Below are positions 51,763 through 59,920 of a stretch of DNA of 64,000 nt, in pieces. The stretch is from NCBI RefSeq assembly GCF_900176605.1, contig NZ_FXLP01000005.1, positions 558,001 through 622,000 of the forward strand, written 5' to 3'. How positions within the stretch are numbered: position 1 is the stretch's first letter; each line of letters begins with the position of its first letter. Below the pieces are notes generated by a model. The model was not told where the DNA came from. It saw nothing but the letters and a program-made list of their open reading frames with translations, and searched no databases. Source of the stretch: Peptoniphilus vaginalis. Lineage in GTDB: Bacteria; Bacillota; Clostridia; Tissierellales; Peptoniphilaceae. The translations under genes were made by a program, and so were the position numbers.

Positions 51763-52762
51763 CTACAATTTTTCCAAGTTCATAAAGCTTTAAGTCAGTA
51801 TTCTTAAAGAAGTCAACAACTTTTTCTTTATCATCTTGAGATACAACAAGGGTAAATCCAACTCCCATATTAAAGGTAGCATACATATCCTCATCTTTAA
51901 GATCAGCCCACTTCTTTAATAGCTTAAATATTTTAGGAGTTTCTATTACAGATGCATCAAGCTTTGCGCAAAGTCCATCTGGTATCATCCTTGGAATATT
52001 TTCGTAGAAGCCACCACCTGTGATGTGACTCATTCCCTTTATATCTACAGTTTTTAAAAGTTCAAGAATTTCTTTAACATAAATCCTTGTTGGCTTTAAA
52101 AGTTCTTCCCCTAGAGTACAATTTAATTCATCAATTTCTTCATTTAAATCAAGCTTGCAGTGGTCAAAGACAATTTTTCTAACAAGTGAATACCCATTAG
52201 AGTGGATGCCATTGGAAGAAAGTCCAAATACTATGTCACCTTCCTTGATGCTAGAACCGTCAATAATCTTATCCTTATCAACTACTCCAACAGCAAAGCC
52301 TGCTAGGTCATATTGGTCTTCTTGGTAAACTCCTGGCATTTCTGCTGTTTCGCCACCAATAAGTGATGCAGAAGATTGGATGCAACCTTCAGCAACTCCC
52401 TTAACAATTTCTTCCATCTTTTCTGGGATTAACTTGCCAGTTGCAATATAATCCAAGAAGAAAAGTGGCTTAGCACCTTGGCATAAAATATCATTTACGC
52501 ACATAGCCACGCAGTCAATACCAATAGTGTCGTGCTTATCAAGCATGTGAGCCAAGATAACCTTGGTCCCAACACCATCTGTACCACTACAAAGCACGGG
52601 ATTTTTAATTTCATCTAGGTCTAAATTAAATAAACCAGAAAAACCCCCAAGGGATGATAAGACATCCCTTGATTGAGTTTTTTTAACAATACCCTTAATT
52701 AATTCAACTTCTCTTTGACCGGCATCAACATCTACGCCTGCATTCTTATAATTAATTGCCAT
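51731..52762 (-). CDS. purM: Phosphoribosylformylglycinamidine cyclo-ligase
   Basis: AIRS: closes the imidazole ring of FGAM. 343 residues. YKNAGVDVDAGQREVELIK, SGTDGVGTKVILA, GIDCVAMCVNDILCQGAKPLFFLDYIATG, GGETAEMPGVY, and SNGIHSNGYSLVR. It ends inside the purN frame. Its substrate comes from FGAM synthase, which is not encoded in this operon. Confidence 0.97.
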   Translation of the reverse strand: MAINYKNAGVDVDAGQREVELIKGIVKKTQSRDVLSSLGGFSGLFNLDLDEIKNPVLCSGTDGVGTKVILAHMLDKHDTIGIDCVAMCVNDILCQGAKPLFFLDYIATGKLIPEKMEEIVKGVAEGCIQSSASLIGGETAEMPGVYQEDQYDLAGFAVGVVDKDKIIDGSSIKEGDIVFGLSSNGIHSNGYSLVRKIVFDHCKLDLNEEIDELNCTLGEELLKPTRIYVKEILELLKTVDIKGMSHITGGGFYENIPRMIPDGLCAKLDASVIETPKIFKLLKKWADLKDEDMYATFNMGVGFTLVVSQDDKEKVVDFFKNTDLKLYELGKIVDGEDKIDLSL

Positions 52763-52773
52763 CTCCGCTCCTT

Positions 52774-53250
52774 TTATCCTTCGTAAATATATTCGGTGTT
52801 TGCAATTTTTTCTGACATATCAGACCTAAATTGTCTTAGCTTTTCCTTTAAATTGTCATCAGAAATAGCCAAAATTTCTGCAGCAAGGATTGCAGCATTT
52901 TCTCCACCATTAATAGCAACTGTAGCAACAGGTACTCCACTTGGCATTTGAACAGTGGAAAGAAGTGCATCAAGTCCGTCAAGAGTTGAACTCTTAACAG
53001 GAACTCCAATAACAGGTCTTGTAGTAAGAGCTGCTATAACTCCACCAAGGTGGGCAGCCTTGCCTGCTATAGAAATAAATACTTGGCTTTCATCTTCAGC
53101 ATTTTTTACATATTCTTGTAGTTCTTTTAAGGCTCTGTGAGCAGAAATTACTTTGGCTTCATATTCAATTCCAAATTCCATTAATTTTGCAACAATCTTG
53201 TCTGCAATTTCTCTGTCAGAAATTGAACCCATAATAATTGATACTCTCAT
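52774..53250 (-). CDS. purE: N5-CAIR mutase / AIR carboxylase
   Basis: 158 residues. SIIMGSISDREIADKI, SAHRALKELQEYVK, FISIAGKAAHLGGVIAALTTRPVIGVPV, and LDALLSTVQMPSGVPVATVAI. Class I PurE works with PurK; no purK is in the operon, so either purK lies elsewhere or this enzyme takes CO2 directly. Deciding needs the class-defining active-site residues aligned. Confidence 0.95.
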   Translation of the reverse strand: MRVSIIMGSISDREIADKIVAKLMEFGIEYEAKVISAHRALKELQEYVKNAEDESQVFISIAGKAAHLGGVIAALTTRPVIGVPVKSSTLDGLDALLSTVQMPSGVPVATVAINGGENAAILAAEILAISDDNLKEKLRQFRSDMSEKIANTEYIYEG

Positions 53251-53259
53251 TTTTGCTCC

Positions 53260-53940
53260 TTAAATTCCTAGATATTTTGAAACATCAAGAGGTTTTACAT
53301 ATTCTCCATCTTTGTAGGCTCTCATGTTTCCACCACTAACTTCGTCAATTAGGACGATTTCGTCAGATCCTTCAAGTCTACCATATTCAAATTTAATATC
53401 GTAAAGGTCAAGTCCCTTTTCTTTTAAAAGGTCTTTTACAATATTTGCAATTTTTTTGTTCATTTCTACTATTGTATCATATTCTTCAGCTTTTAGGATA
53501 CCTAGGGTAACAAGTCCATCTTTAGTAATAAGTGGATCGTCTCTTCCATCATCTTTTAAAGTGATTTCAGTATATTCTGGAAGATCGGCACCTTCTTCTA
53601 CATATAGAGCATATCTTCTGTAGAAAGATCCAACAGCCTTAAATCTTGTTATAACTTCAAGGCCCTTACCAAATACAGTTGCTTTTTTTACTTCCATCAA
53701 ATTATTGTCAAGGTCAGAAGAAATGTAGTGAGTGTTAATTCCAGCTTCGTTGATTTTTTCGAAGAAGTATTTAGTAACCTTTAAACATTCTTTACCTGCA
53801 CCTTCAATACTACCAGCTACTTGGTTTCCACCAGTATCAAAAACTCCGTCAGTTCCTGTCATGTCATCCTTAAATTGTAAGTAACATCTTCCGTCTTCTG
53901 TTAAAACATTCTTAGTTTTTCCTTGGTAAATAGTTTTCAT
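53260..53940 (-). CDS. purC: SAICAR synthetase
   Basis: Ligates aspartate to CAIR with ATP. 226 residues, shorter end of the family. IYQGKTKNVLTEDGRCYLQFKDDMTG at the N-terminus, VTRFKAVGSFYRRY, DGLVTLGI, DIKFEYGRL, LIDEVSGGNMRAYKDG. First gene of the operon, 25 bases after the riboswitch terminator; GGAGG precedes ATG. Confidence 0.97.
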   Translation of the reverse strand: MKTIYQGKTKNVLTEDGRCYLQFKDDMTGTDGVFDTGGNQVAGSIEGAGKECLKVTKYFFEKINEAGINTHYISSDLDNNLMEVKKATVFGKGLEVITRFKAVGSFYRRYALYVEEGADLPEYTEITLKDDGRDDPLITKDGLVTLGILKAEEYDTIVEMNKKIANIVKDLLKEKGLDLYDIKFEYGRLEGSDEIVLIDEVSGGNMRAYKDGEYVKPLDVSKYLGI

Positions 53941-53961
53941 AATTTCCTCCAGTAAATTAAA

Positions 53962-54009
53962 TAAAGCCCAAAGAGGCAGATTTCGTAAAACCTACCCCTC
54001 TGGGCTTTT
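53962..54009 (-). terminator. Riboswitch-controlled terminator before purC
   Basis: On the minus strand GCCCAGAGGGGTAGGTTT pairs with AAATCTGCCTCTTTGGGC (53965-54006), followed by TTTATTTAAT. Lies between the aptamer and purC, so ligand binding is expected to decide whether it forms. Confidence 0.88.
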
Positions 54010-54012
54010 TTC

Positions 54013-54105
54013 CCTAAGGTGTGATACTTTAATAAAAGTACCCGTACCGCTCGGTCCTTGGCAATGCCTGGATCCCTAGGTACACTTTCACTCATGATAA
54101 GAGCT
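54013..54105 (-). promoter_or_regulatory. PRPP riboswitch (ykkC subtype 2b) of the pur operon
   Basis: The minus-strand leader carries the ykkC signature: GTGAAAGTGTACCTAGGGATCC, then GGACCGAGCGGTACGGGTAC, closed by ATCACACCTT. The ykkC class includes guanidine, ppGpp and PRPP sensors with the same core. Placement before purC is what defines the PRPP type in known Firmicutes, so I call PRPP by context. A terminator follows, so this should be an ON switch, with PRPP favouring read-through into purC. Confidence 0.85.
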
Positions 54106-54118
54106 CTCGTACTCTTAG

Positions 54119-54147
54119 ATAGTAACAATTTAGTTTTTAATTGTCAA
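54119..54147 (-). promoter_or_regulatory. Promoter of the pur operon
   Basis: TTGACA (complement of 54142-54147) and TACTAT (complement of 54119-54124), spacer 17. No PurR box was recognised. Confidence 0.65.
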
Positions 54148-54321
54148 TAGTTTTTATAAACTAGAGAATAATTAATAAAGTCTTAGAATATAACGTAAAA
54201 TAGACCTATTTAAAAAGTAAAGGTGCATTTTTATAAAAAAATTTTTTTGATTTTTATAATTTTTTGTAAGATTGTTTCTTCAATTTATTTCTTCTTTCCT
54301 ATTTTATTTTTCAATTCACGA

Positions 54322-54352
54322 AAAAGACAGAATGAAATTTCATCCTGTCTTA
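54322..54352 (-). terminator. Terminator of the M16C/inositol phosphatase unit
   Basis: AAGACAGG...TCTGTCTT stem on the minus strand (54324-54351), with one weak position, followed by TTTCG. About 40 bases after the stop. The rest of the gap to the pur promoter is AT-rich; one or two units resembling the 18-bp repeat occur at about 54251-54286. Confidence 0.75.
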
Positions 54353-54388
54353 AAAGTTTTTTGATCTTATAAAATTAAAATTTTTGGT

Positions 54389-55168
54389 TTAATAGGTAAA
54401 TCTTTTTAATTCATCAACAATTTTTTTGGATCCAGATATTATTCCGCCTCTTCTTTCTGTCATGACTTCTTCTCCATGCATATTGATGACTTGTCCGCCA
54501 GCTTCTCTAACTATTAAAGTTCCTCCTGCGTAGTCCCAAAGATTTAAGTCATCTTCTATGAAGGCGTCATATCTTCCACAAGCAGAATAGCACATCTCAA
54601 GTGCTGCGGACCCAATCCTTCTTATTCCATTTGTATTCTCGTAGATATACCTCATCATCTCGAAGGTCTCATCAACTCTTCCCAGTCTTCCCCCACCAGT
54701 TCCAACACCAATAAGAGAGTTGGCAAGTTCTTCCTTGTCAGATACTCTAATGGCCTTGTCATTTAGTCTTGCTCCCTTAGTTTTTATTGCTGAGAAAAAT
54801 TCATTCCTATAGGGATCATAAACTGCCCCTATGACAACTTCTGATTTTTCAATTAGGGCAAGGCTAATGACTGAGTGTTGAAATCCATGGACTAAGTTGC
54901 TTGTTCCATCAACGGGATCAAGGACCCAAGTGTAGTCTTTTATCTCTGCACTTGACTTGTCCCTTTCTTCTGCCAAGAGGTTAGAGCCTTCTATTAGTTC
55001 TAAAAGTTCTCCCCCCAAAACTTCTTGGACTTTGAAGTCGACTTCTGTTACAAAGTCATTTCTCCCCTTCATCTCAAAATTATTTTCTGGGTCTAGATCA
55101 AAGAAAATTTTTGAAGCTTCCTTCATTAGTCTTTCAATTTCACTTAATAGGTCTTCGTAATTAATCAT
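54389..55168 (-). CDS. Inositol monophosphatase family protein
   Basis: 259-residue magnesium-dependent phosphatase. LLAEERDKS gives the metal Glu; LDPVDGTSNLVHGFQHSVISLA is the core metal motif; LNLWDYAGGTLIVREAGG closes the site. The substrate may be inositol phosphate, fructose-1,6-bisphosphate or PAP. It begins 10 bases after the M16C peptidase gene and shares its terminator. Confidence 0.92.
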   Translation of the reverse strand: MINYEDLLSEIERLMKEASKIFFDLDPENNFEMKGRNDFVTEVDFKVQEVLGGELLELIEGSNLLAEERDKSSAEIKDYTWVLDPVDGTSNLVHGFQHSVISLALIEKSEVVIGAVYDPYRNEFFSAIKTKGARLNDKAIRVSDKEELANSLIGVGTGGGRLGRVDETFEMMRYIYENTNGIRRIGSAALEMCYSACGRYDAFIEDDLNLWDYAGGTLIVREAGGQVINMHGEEVMTERRGGIISGSKKIVDELKRFTY

Positions 55169-55178
55169 AGTTCACCAA

Positions 55179-58070
55179 TCACTTAATGGATTTTATTGCC
55201 TTAAAGAGGTCTGCTCCATCCCTAATTATGCTTTCACTACCAAAGGCAGCAAGATAATTTTTCTTCATAGCTTCATCAAAGAATTTTCCATAGGTCTTTA
55301 ATCTTTCCACACTTGTTTCAAGAGCTTCCTTCTTAGATTTTTCTAAGTCCTCAATAGTTAGTCCAGTTATAAATCTTGATAGGTTTATGTCTCCAATTTG
55401 TTCTGGAGAAAGTAGTGGGTCAAAGGAATTCATTGATCCAATAATAAAGTTCTTTAGGTCCTCGTCTGCCATCTTTAAATTTTCTACAAAATTTCCAATA
55501 GAGTCATAAACCTTGACTGTATTTTTTAAATTTGGGTCCCTATAAGAGTAAGTTGCCATATCGCCAGACCTTCCAATAGAAATTCCTCCGCCATAGGCTC
55601 CACCCTTGGCCCTGATTTCATTGTGAAGGAAGGATGAGTTCAAAATATTTGCGAGAACTGTTAGGTCGCCTCTGTATTTTAATCCCAAGTCTTCTAGGTC
55701 ATAACCCTTTGATACGTAGACAACATTTGAAGTTGTATAAAGTCCTTCATTTTTATTTTCTCTTACAAATTCATAAGTCGCTGGCTTTATATTTTTCACT
55801 TCTAAGGAGTTAATATATTTTTCTAGCTCAGGCTTAAGTCTATTTAAGTCAGCTAGGTTTCCTGTTGTGGAAATAATTAAATTGTCCCTGACAAAGAGTT
55901 TTTCATAAATTTTTTCTGCGTCTTTTTCAAAATCTTCCCATTTATCTTCAAAGTTTTCCACTAGGTCTCTCATAAAGTTGTAATAGTTTAGTCCCCCAAG
56001 ATGGGATTGAATGTCTGCAACTTTTGAATAGTAGGATTTTAAAATTGAAATTATAAATTGGTGACCATTTTGTAGCATTGTTGATTCAATTCTTGATTTT
56101 AAAATGTTTAGAAGTTCCTTTACCCTCTTTTTAGAATCAAGGATTGACCTCTTCATTATTTCATCTATAATTTCAAGCCCTCGTCCAAACTTATCTGCTG
56201 TGGACTTCATCTTAATGTTCATCCTTAGGACATATTTTGTCTTGTCCTTTTCATCAACATATACAACAGGGTTAAAGGAAATTCCACCACTTGCCTTATA
56301 AATTTCGTTATTTAATTCTTCATAAGTGTAGTTTTTTGTATCAATTAGACCAATCAAGGAAAGTAGAAGGGACATTGTCTCCATCTCTTCTTTTTCAATA
56401 AAAGAGATATCGTGAGATAGACTTGTGTAGACAATGCCATTTGTCTCTTGATTGGATTTTAGATAAATCACATCTCCAATCTTATCTTCTTCCACTGGAT
56501 ATTTAGTTACTTTTTCGTCTATGTCAGCTAAGTCTAGTGAAGGAATTGTGTCCTTGTTTTCCTTGGAGTCTTCGACGTTTTGATAGTCTTCAAGGTCTCT
56601 TGACTTCTTTACAATTTCTTCAATCTCTTCCTCTGACATTTTTGCTTTGAGGTCTTCTAGTTCTTTTCTCATTACCTCTTCTTCCTTGTCATTTTTATTT
56701 AACTCAGGTCTTGCAAGTAAATTTACAGAATACTCGTTATCTATAATTTTTTCCTTGATGTAATTTTCTACGAAACCTTCGTCAAGCTTTTCTTTAACTA
56801 CTTCCAAAACATCGTTGTAGTAGAGGGCATCGAGCGGCGATTGGTCGTAAAGCCATGAGTTAAGAGACCTAATATAATAAATTATTGCCTTTTGAGTTCC
56901 TCCACCTTCTCTAAAGATAAATTCAAATTTATTTAAAGTTGCTTCAAGTAGGTCCTTGTCAATTCCATCTTCAACAAGTTTTTCTAAAGTGTCCTTTAAA
57001 ACTTTTAAAAATTCATCTTTCTTATCTGCGTCAGTATTTTTTAAAACTATAGAAAGGTCAAGAGGAAGTGATGATGAAGTTTCTGAATAAACATCTTCAG
57101 CAAGACCTGCATCTAATATTGCCTTCCTTAGTGGTCCTCCTTGAGCCTCAATTAAAAGTTCTGCCAAGAAGTCACGCATAAAGACATCCATCTTGGAGTC
57201 GGCATAGCCAATTGTCCAACCCTTGGATAGGTAGTCAATCTTGTCCTTCATTTCTTCCTTTGATGCAGAAAATGTAATTTCCACATCCTTAGTTTTCTTT
57301 AATTCGTCATTTAAAATAATTTTTGAATTGATTTCAGCCTTGTCAAAGTCTTGTAAATAATTTTTGTCGATGAAGTCTAAGGCTTCTTCCATATTTTGAT
57401 TTCCATAAAGATAAATGTAGGAGTTTGATGGGTGGTAGTATTTTTTGTGATAGTCCTTAAACTCTTGGTAGCTTAGGCTAGGGATAAGTTTAGGATCTCC
57501 ACCAGAGTCAACTCCATAGGATGAGCCCTCATGAAGGGCAAAGACCATAGCATCTGATACAATATTTTCTGATGAAGAGTAAACTCCCTTCATCTCGTTG
57601 TAAACAACTCCATTGTATTTTAAGTCGTCATCCTTGTCCTTTAATTCATAATGCCATCCCTCTTGAAGAAATATTTTTTCTTCTTCATAAATTGCTGGGT
57701 GGAAAACTGCATCAAGATAGACGTCCATCAAGTTGTAAAAGTCCTTTTCATTTCTTGAAGATACTGGATAAATTGTCTTGTCTGGAAAAGTCATGGCATT
57801 TAAAAAAGTTTGTAGTGATGACTTAATCAAGTCCATAAAAGGTTCCTTGGTCTTGAACTTTCTTGAACCAGAAAGGACACAGTGCTCAACGATGTGGCAA
57901 ACACCATTGCCCCTTACAGGTGGCGTTCTAAATCCAATGCCAAAGGCCTTGTTGTCGTCATTGTTTTCAAGAGTTAAGACTCTTGCTCCTGTCTTTATAT
58001 GAGTATAGACCTTGCAAGTGGATGCAACCTCGTCTATATATTTTTCTTCGATTAATTTATAATTATTCAA
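55179..58070 (-). CDS. M16C zinc metallopeptidase (presequence-protease-like)
   Basis: 963 residues from a TTG at 58070 with GGAGGG 6 bases before; the ATG 7 codons upstream lacks a site. The inverted zinc motif HIVEH lies near residue 60 (GNGVCHIVEHCVLSGSRKFKTKEPFMDLIK). The M16C-associated region occurs around the middle, and a long charged linker (DLEDYQNVEDSKENKDT) joins the two halves of the clamshell. Degrades peptides in the cytoplasm by analogy with PreP and falcilysin. Full length. Confidence 0.92.
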   Translation of the reverse strand: MNNYKLIEEKYIDEVASTCKVYTHIKTGARVLTLENNDDNKAFGIGFRTPPVRGNGVCHIVEHCVLSGSRKFKTKEPFMDLIKSSLQTFLNAMTFPDKTIYPVSSRNEKDFYNLMDVYLDAVFHPAIYEEEKIFLQEGWHYELKDKDDDLKYNGVVYNEMKGVYSSSENIVSDAMVFALHEGSSYGVDSGGDPKLIPSLSYQEFKDYHKKYYHPSNSYIYLYGNQNMEEALDFIDKNYLQDFDKAEINSKIILNDELKKTKDVEITFSASKEEMKDKIDYLSKGWTIGYADSKMDVFMRDFLAELLIEAQGGPLRKAILDAGLAEDVYSETSSSLPLDLSIVLKNTDADKKDEFLKVLKDTLEKLVEDGIDKDLLEATLNKFEFIFREGGGTQKAIIYYIRSLNSWLYDQSPLDALYYNDVLEVVKEKLDEGFVENYIKEKIIDNEYSVNLLARPELNKNDKEEEVMRKELEDLKAKMSEEEIEEIVKKSRDLEDYQNVEDSKENKDTIPSLDLADIDEKVTKYPVEEDKIGDVIYLKSNQETNGIVYTSLSHDISFIEKEEMETMSLLLSLIGLIDTKNYTYEELNNEIYKASGGISFNPVVYVDEKDKTKYVLRMNIKMKSTADKFGRGLEIIDEIMKRSILDSKKRVKELLNILKSRIESTMLQNGHQFIISILKSYYSKVADIQSHLGGLNYYNFMRDLVENFEDKWEDFEKDAEKIYEKLFVRDNLIISTTGNLADLNRLKPELEKYINSLEVKNIKPATYEFVRENKNEGLYTTSNVVYVSKGYDLEDLGLKYRGDLTVLANILNSSFLHNEIRAKGGAYGGGISIGRSGDMATYSYRDPNLKNTVKVYDSIGNFVENLKMADEDLKNFIIGSMNSFDPLLSPEQIGDINLSRFITGLTIEDLEKSKKEALETSVERLKTYGKFFDEAMKKNYLAAFGSESIIRDGADLFKAIKSIK

Positions 58071-58168
58071 GTTAATCCCTCCAAGGTCCATTATACTTGT
58101 TCAAAAACAATTTAACAAACTAGAATTAAGTAGCTATTTATTGGGTAAAGTCTACTTGAGGTGAAATT

Positions 58169-59686
58169 ATGTCAAGAAAAGATGACATCAAAAAATTAGC
58201 TCTTGCAGCTGCCACAATATCTGCAGCCATCCTTGCTGCAAAAAAAGTTTCTGATGATGATGTAAAGGTCCTAATGCCAAATCGTGACGAAGGCTCACTT
58301 GCCTATCTCTTAGGCGATGGTTTTGGCAACCTAGCTCTTGCCTATGGACTTATTAATCACGCAAACTTAGATCCCCAAAATATAAATATTTATATAAAGG
58401 GCTTTAACGAGTTTACAAATACCTCTCAGGGAGAAGATACTTATGTGACCTTTGACAATAGGTTTTCTGAATACAATTTTAAAAACACACTTGAGATTTT
58501 AAAAAATATAATGAGTGAAGAAGAACTTCAAGACATAAATAAAAAGATTGCAAAAAAAGAAAGCCCAAGAATCTTGGACTTGTCTATGAATGCATCCTAT
58601 GATGTGAATAAGATAGATGAAGTTAGCAAGAAGAAAATCTACAAGCTAATGCTATCTCCCCTTGATTTCGCTAGTGAATCAAGTATTGAGAAGTACTTTT
58701 TATCTTCAGACTTTGTGAATTCAAACTTATTTTACTACTTGGCAAGTATCTACAACTTAAAAGCATCCTCCCCAGTTAGTGAACTTAAGGAAGCTATACT
58801 TGATTATATTGGATCAACTTCTTACTTCAACTTGGATTCCAATATTATTTATGAAAAGCTCCGTACTTACTTAGAAGATGCAGGTGTTAAATTTTTAGAT
58901 GGCTACAAGTTTGTCGAATTTTCTTCTGCCTATACTCACGTTGACAAGCTTGTCTTTGAAAAAGATGAACATATTGAAGAAGTTTATACAGATTTAAAGG
59001 ATATTATTTCCATTGAATCGCCAACTTACTTGGATAATCTTTATCTTGGCAACACACAAAGCCTGCCAGAAAATATTTTAAACACCTATTACTTTAGTGA
59101 AAAAATTTCTAGCCATAACATCTATAAGGAAATCCAAGGTAGGACTTCTGACTCAGGTATCTTGTATGTAAACTTTGACTTCTCTTATCCTATCTTCTCA
59201 GAGAAAATCAAAAATAATTTGAGAGGCAGCGACTTCTTTATTTTTAAGACTAAGTCTGGAATTTCTGCAAAAATCCTTGGCAATAATATTATCTTAAAAG
59301 TTTTAAATCCAAATAAAAATTCAATTTTTATTGGCGATGTCTTTAAGGCATTAAATGGCGAAGACTTTTTCTTTGAACTCATTAAACTCTTTGGACTTGA
59401 AGATGACTTTGGCGAGCTTAGGTTTAATTTAAAATCCGTTTCTATTTCCTTGATGGAAAATTACAAAAAACTTCCTGGCGAAGTTTACAATAAAAATATA
59501 AATCAAATTTCAAATTTAATTTTCCTTTCATCGAAGGCTTCTGACTTTGGAGAACTTTACTCTGTTGAAAAGCTGGTAAAGAAGGGCATAAAAACTGCCC
59601 ACGAAGTCATGGGCATTGACCACCTAGAAGTTATTGAAAACAATCTTTCTAAGATAGAAGTTTTAAAATTTATTAATTCTTTATAA
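58169..59686 (+). CDS. Divergent oleate-hydratase-like protein
   Basis: 505 residues, best compared with oleate hydratase (myosin-cross-reactive antigen, about 560-590). GDGFGNLALAYGLINHANLD matches the FAD-binding GSGLASLAAAA region; IEKYFLSSDFVNSNLFYYLASIYN matches the family's TIEDWF..F..TNFW; LRTYLEDAGVKFLDGYKF matches its WL..GV.F..G region. The conserved RGGREM segment with the catalytic Glu is replaced by TFDNRFS. A hydrophobic Ala-rich N-terminal segment (LALAAATISAAILAAKKV) is unusual. GAGGTG precedes ATG. Probably an altered or non-hydratase function. Confidence 0.55.
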   Translation: MSRKDDIKKLALAAATISAAILAAKKVSDDDVKVLMPNRDEGSLAYLLGDGFGNLALAYGLINHANLDPQNINIYIKGFNEFTNTSQGEDTYVTFDNRFSEYNFKNTLEILKNIMSEEELQDINKKIAKKESPRILDLSMNASYDVNKIDEVSKKKIYKLMLSPLDFASESSIEKYFLSSDFVNSNLFYYLASIYNLKASSPVSELKEAILDYIGSTSYFNLDSNIIYEKLRTYLEDAGVKFLDGYKFVEFSSAYTHVDKLVFEKDEHIEEVYTDLKDIISIESPTYLDNLYLGNTQSLPENILNTYYFSEKISSHNIYKEIQGRTSDSGILYVNFDFSYPIFSEKIKNNLRGSDFFIFKTKSGISAKILGNNIILKVLNPNKNSIFIGDVFKALNGEDFFFELIKLFGLEDDFGELRFNLKSVSISLMENYKKLPGEVYNKNINQISNLIFLSSKASDFGELYSVEKLVKKGIKTAHEVMGIDHLEVIENNLSKIEVLKFINSL

Positions 59687-59689
59687 AAT

Positions 59690-59714
59690 TAAGTGCAGAA
59701 ATGCACTTTTTTTT
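59690..59714 (+). terminator. Terminator of the oleate-hydratase-like gene
   Basis: AGTGCA-GAAA-TGCACT at 59692-59707, followed by TTTTTTT. Six bases after the stop. Confidence 0.9.
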
Positions 59715-59854
59715 ATAAAATTTTTTGATTTCACAAGTTTTCACTAACTTGTAAAAAAGTTTGACTTCATAAAATCTTTTAACTTTATAAAAGTCTATAA
59801 CTTCACATGAATTTACTTCTTTTTACAAAATTATAAGCTTGTAAACTTTTACTA
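59711..59854 (+). repeat. 18-bp tandem array, 8 degenerate units
   Basis: Eight consecutive units of exactly 18 bases between convergent genes, consensus near CTTYATAAAATTTTTTAA; examples 59765-59782 and 59783-59800. The pattern (CTT, then TATAA, then T-rich, ending AA) matches the array at 22067-22318. In the same relative frame the units read as F-I-K-x-x-N hexapeptides but stops interrupt it. Not a CRISPR: no spacers, no palindrome. Confidence 0.75.
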
Positions 59855-59863
59855 CTAAATAAA

Positions 59864-59912
59864 AAAGTCTAAGCCATGAAATATTTTTTATTCCACGACT
59901 TAGATTTTTTAA
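59864..59912 (-). terminator. Terminator of the tsa operon
   Basis: TCTAAGTCGTGG and CCATGGCTTAGA-type arms (59867-59909, two mismatches) followed by CTTTTTTA on the minus strand, just after tsaD. Confidence 0.7.
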
Positions 59913-59920
59913 TATCTGAC

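Noticed and set aside
54013-54105. Guanine/adenine-type purine riboswitch
   Set aside because: The leader has the ykkC core and not the three-way-junction purine aptamer motifs, despite the purine operon context.
53937-54128. 63-residue minus frame over the purC leader
   Set aside because: It lies entirely across the riboswitch aptamer and terminator, has no ribosome site, and its sequence is explained by RNA structure.
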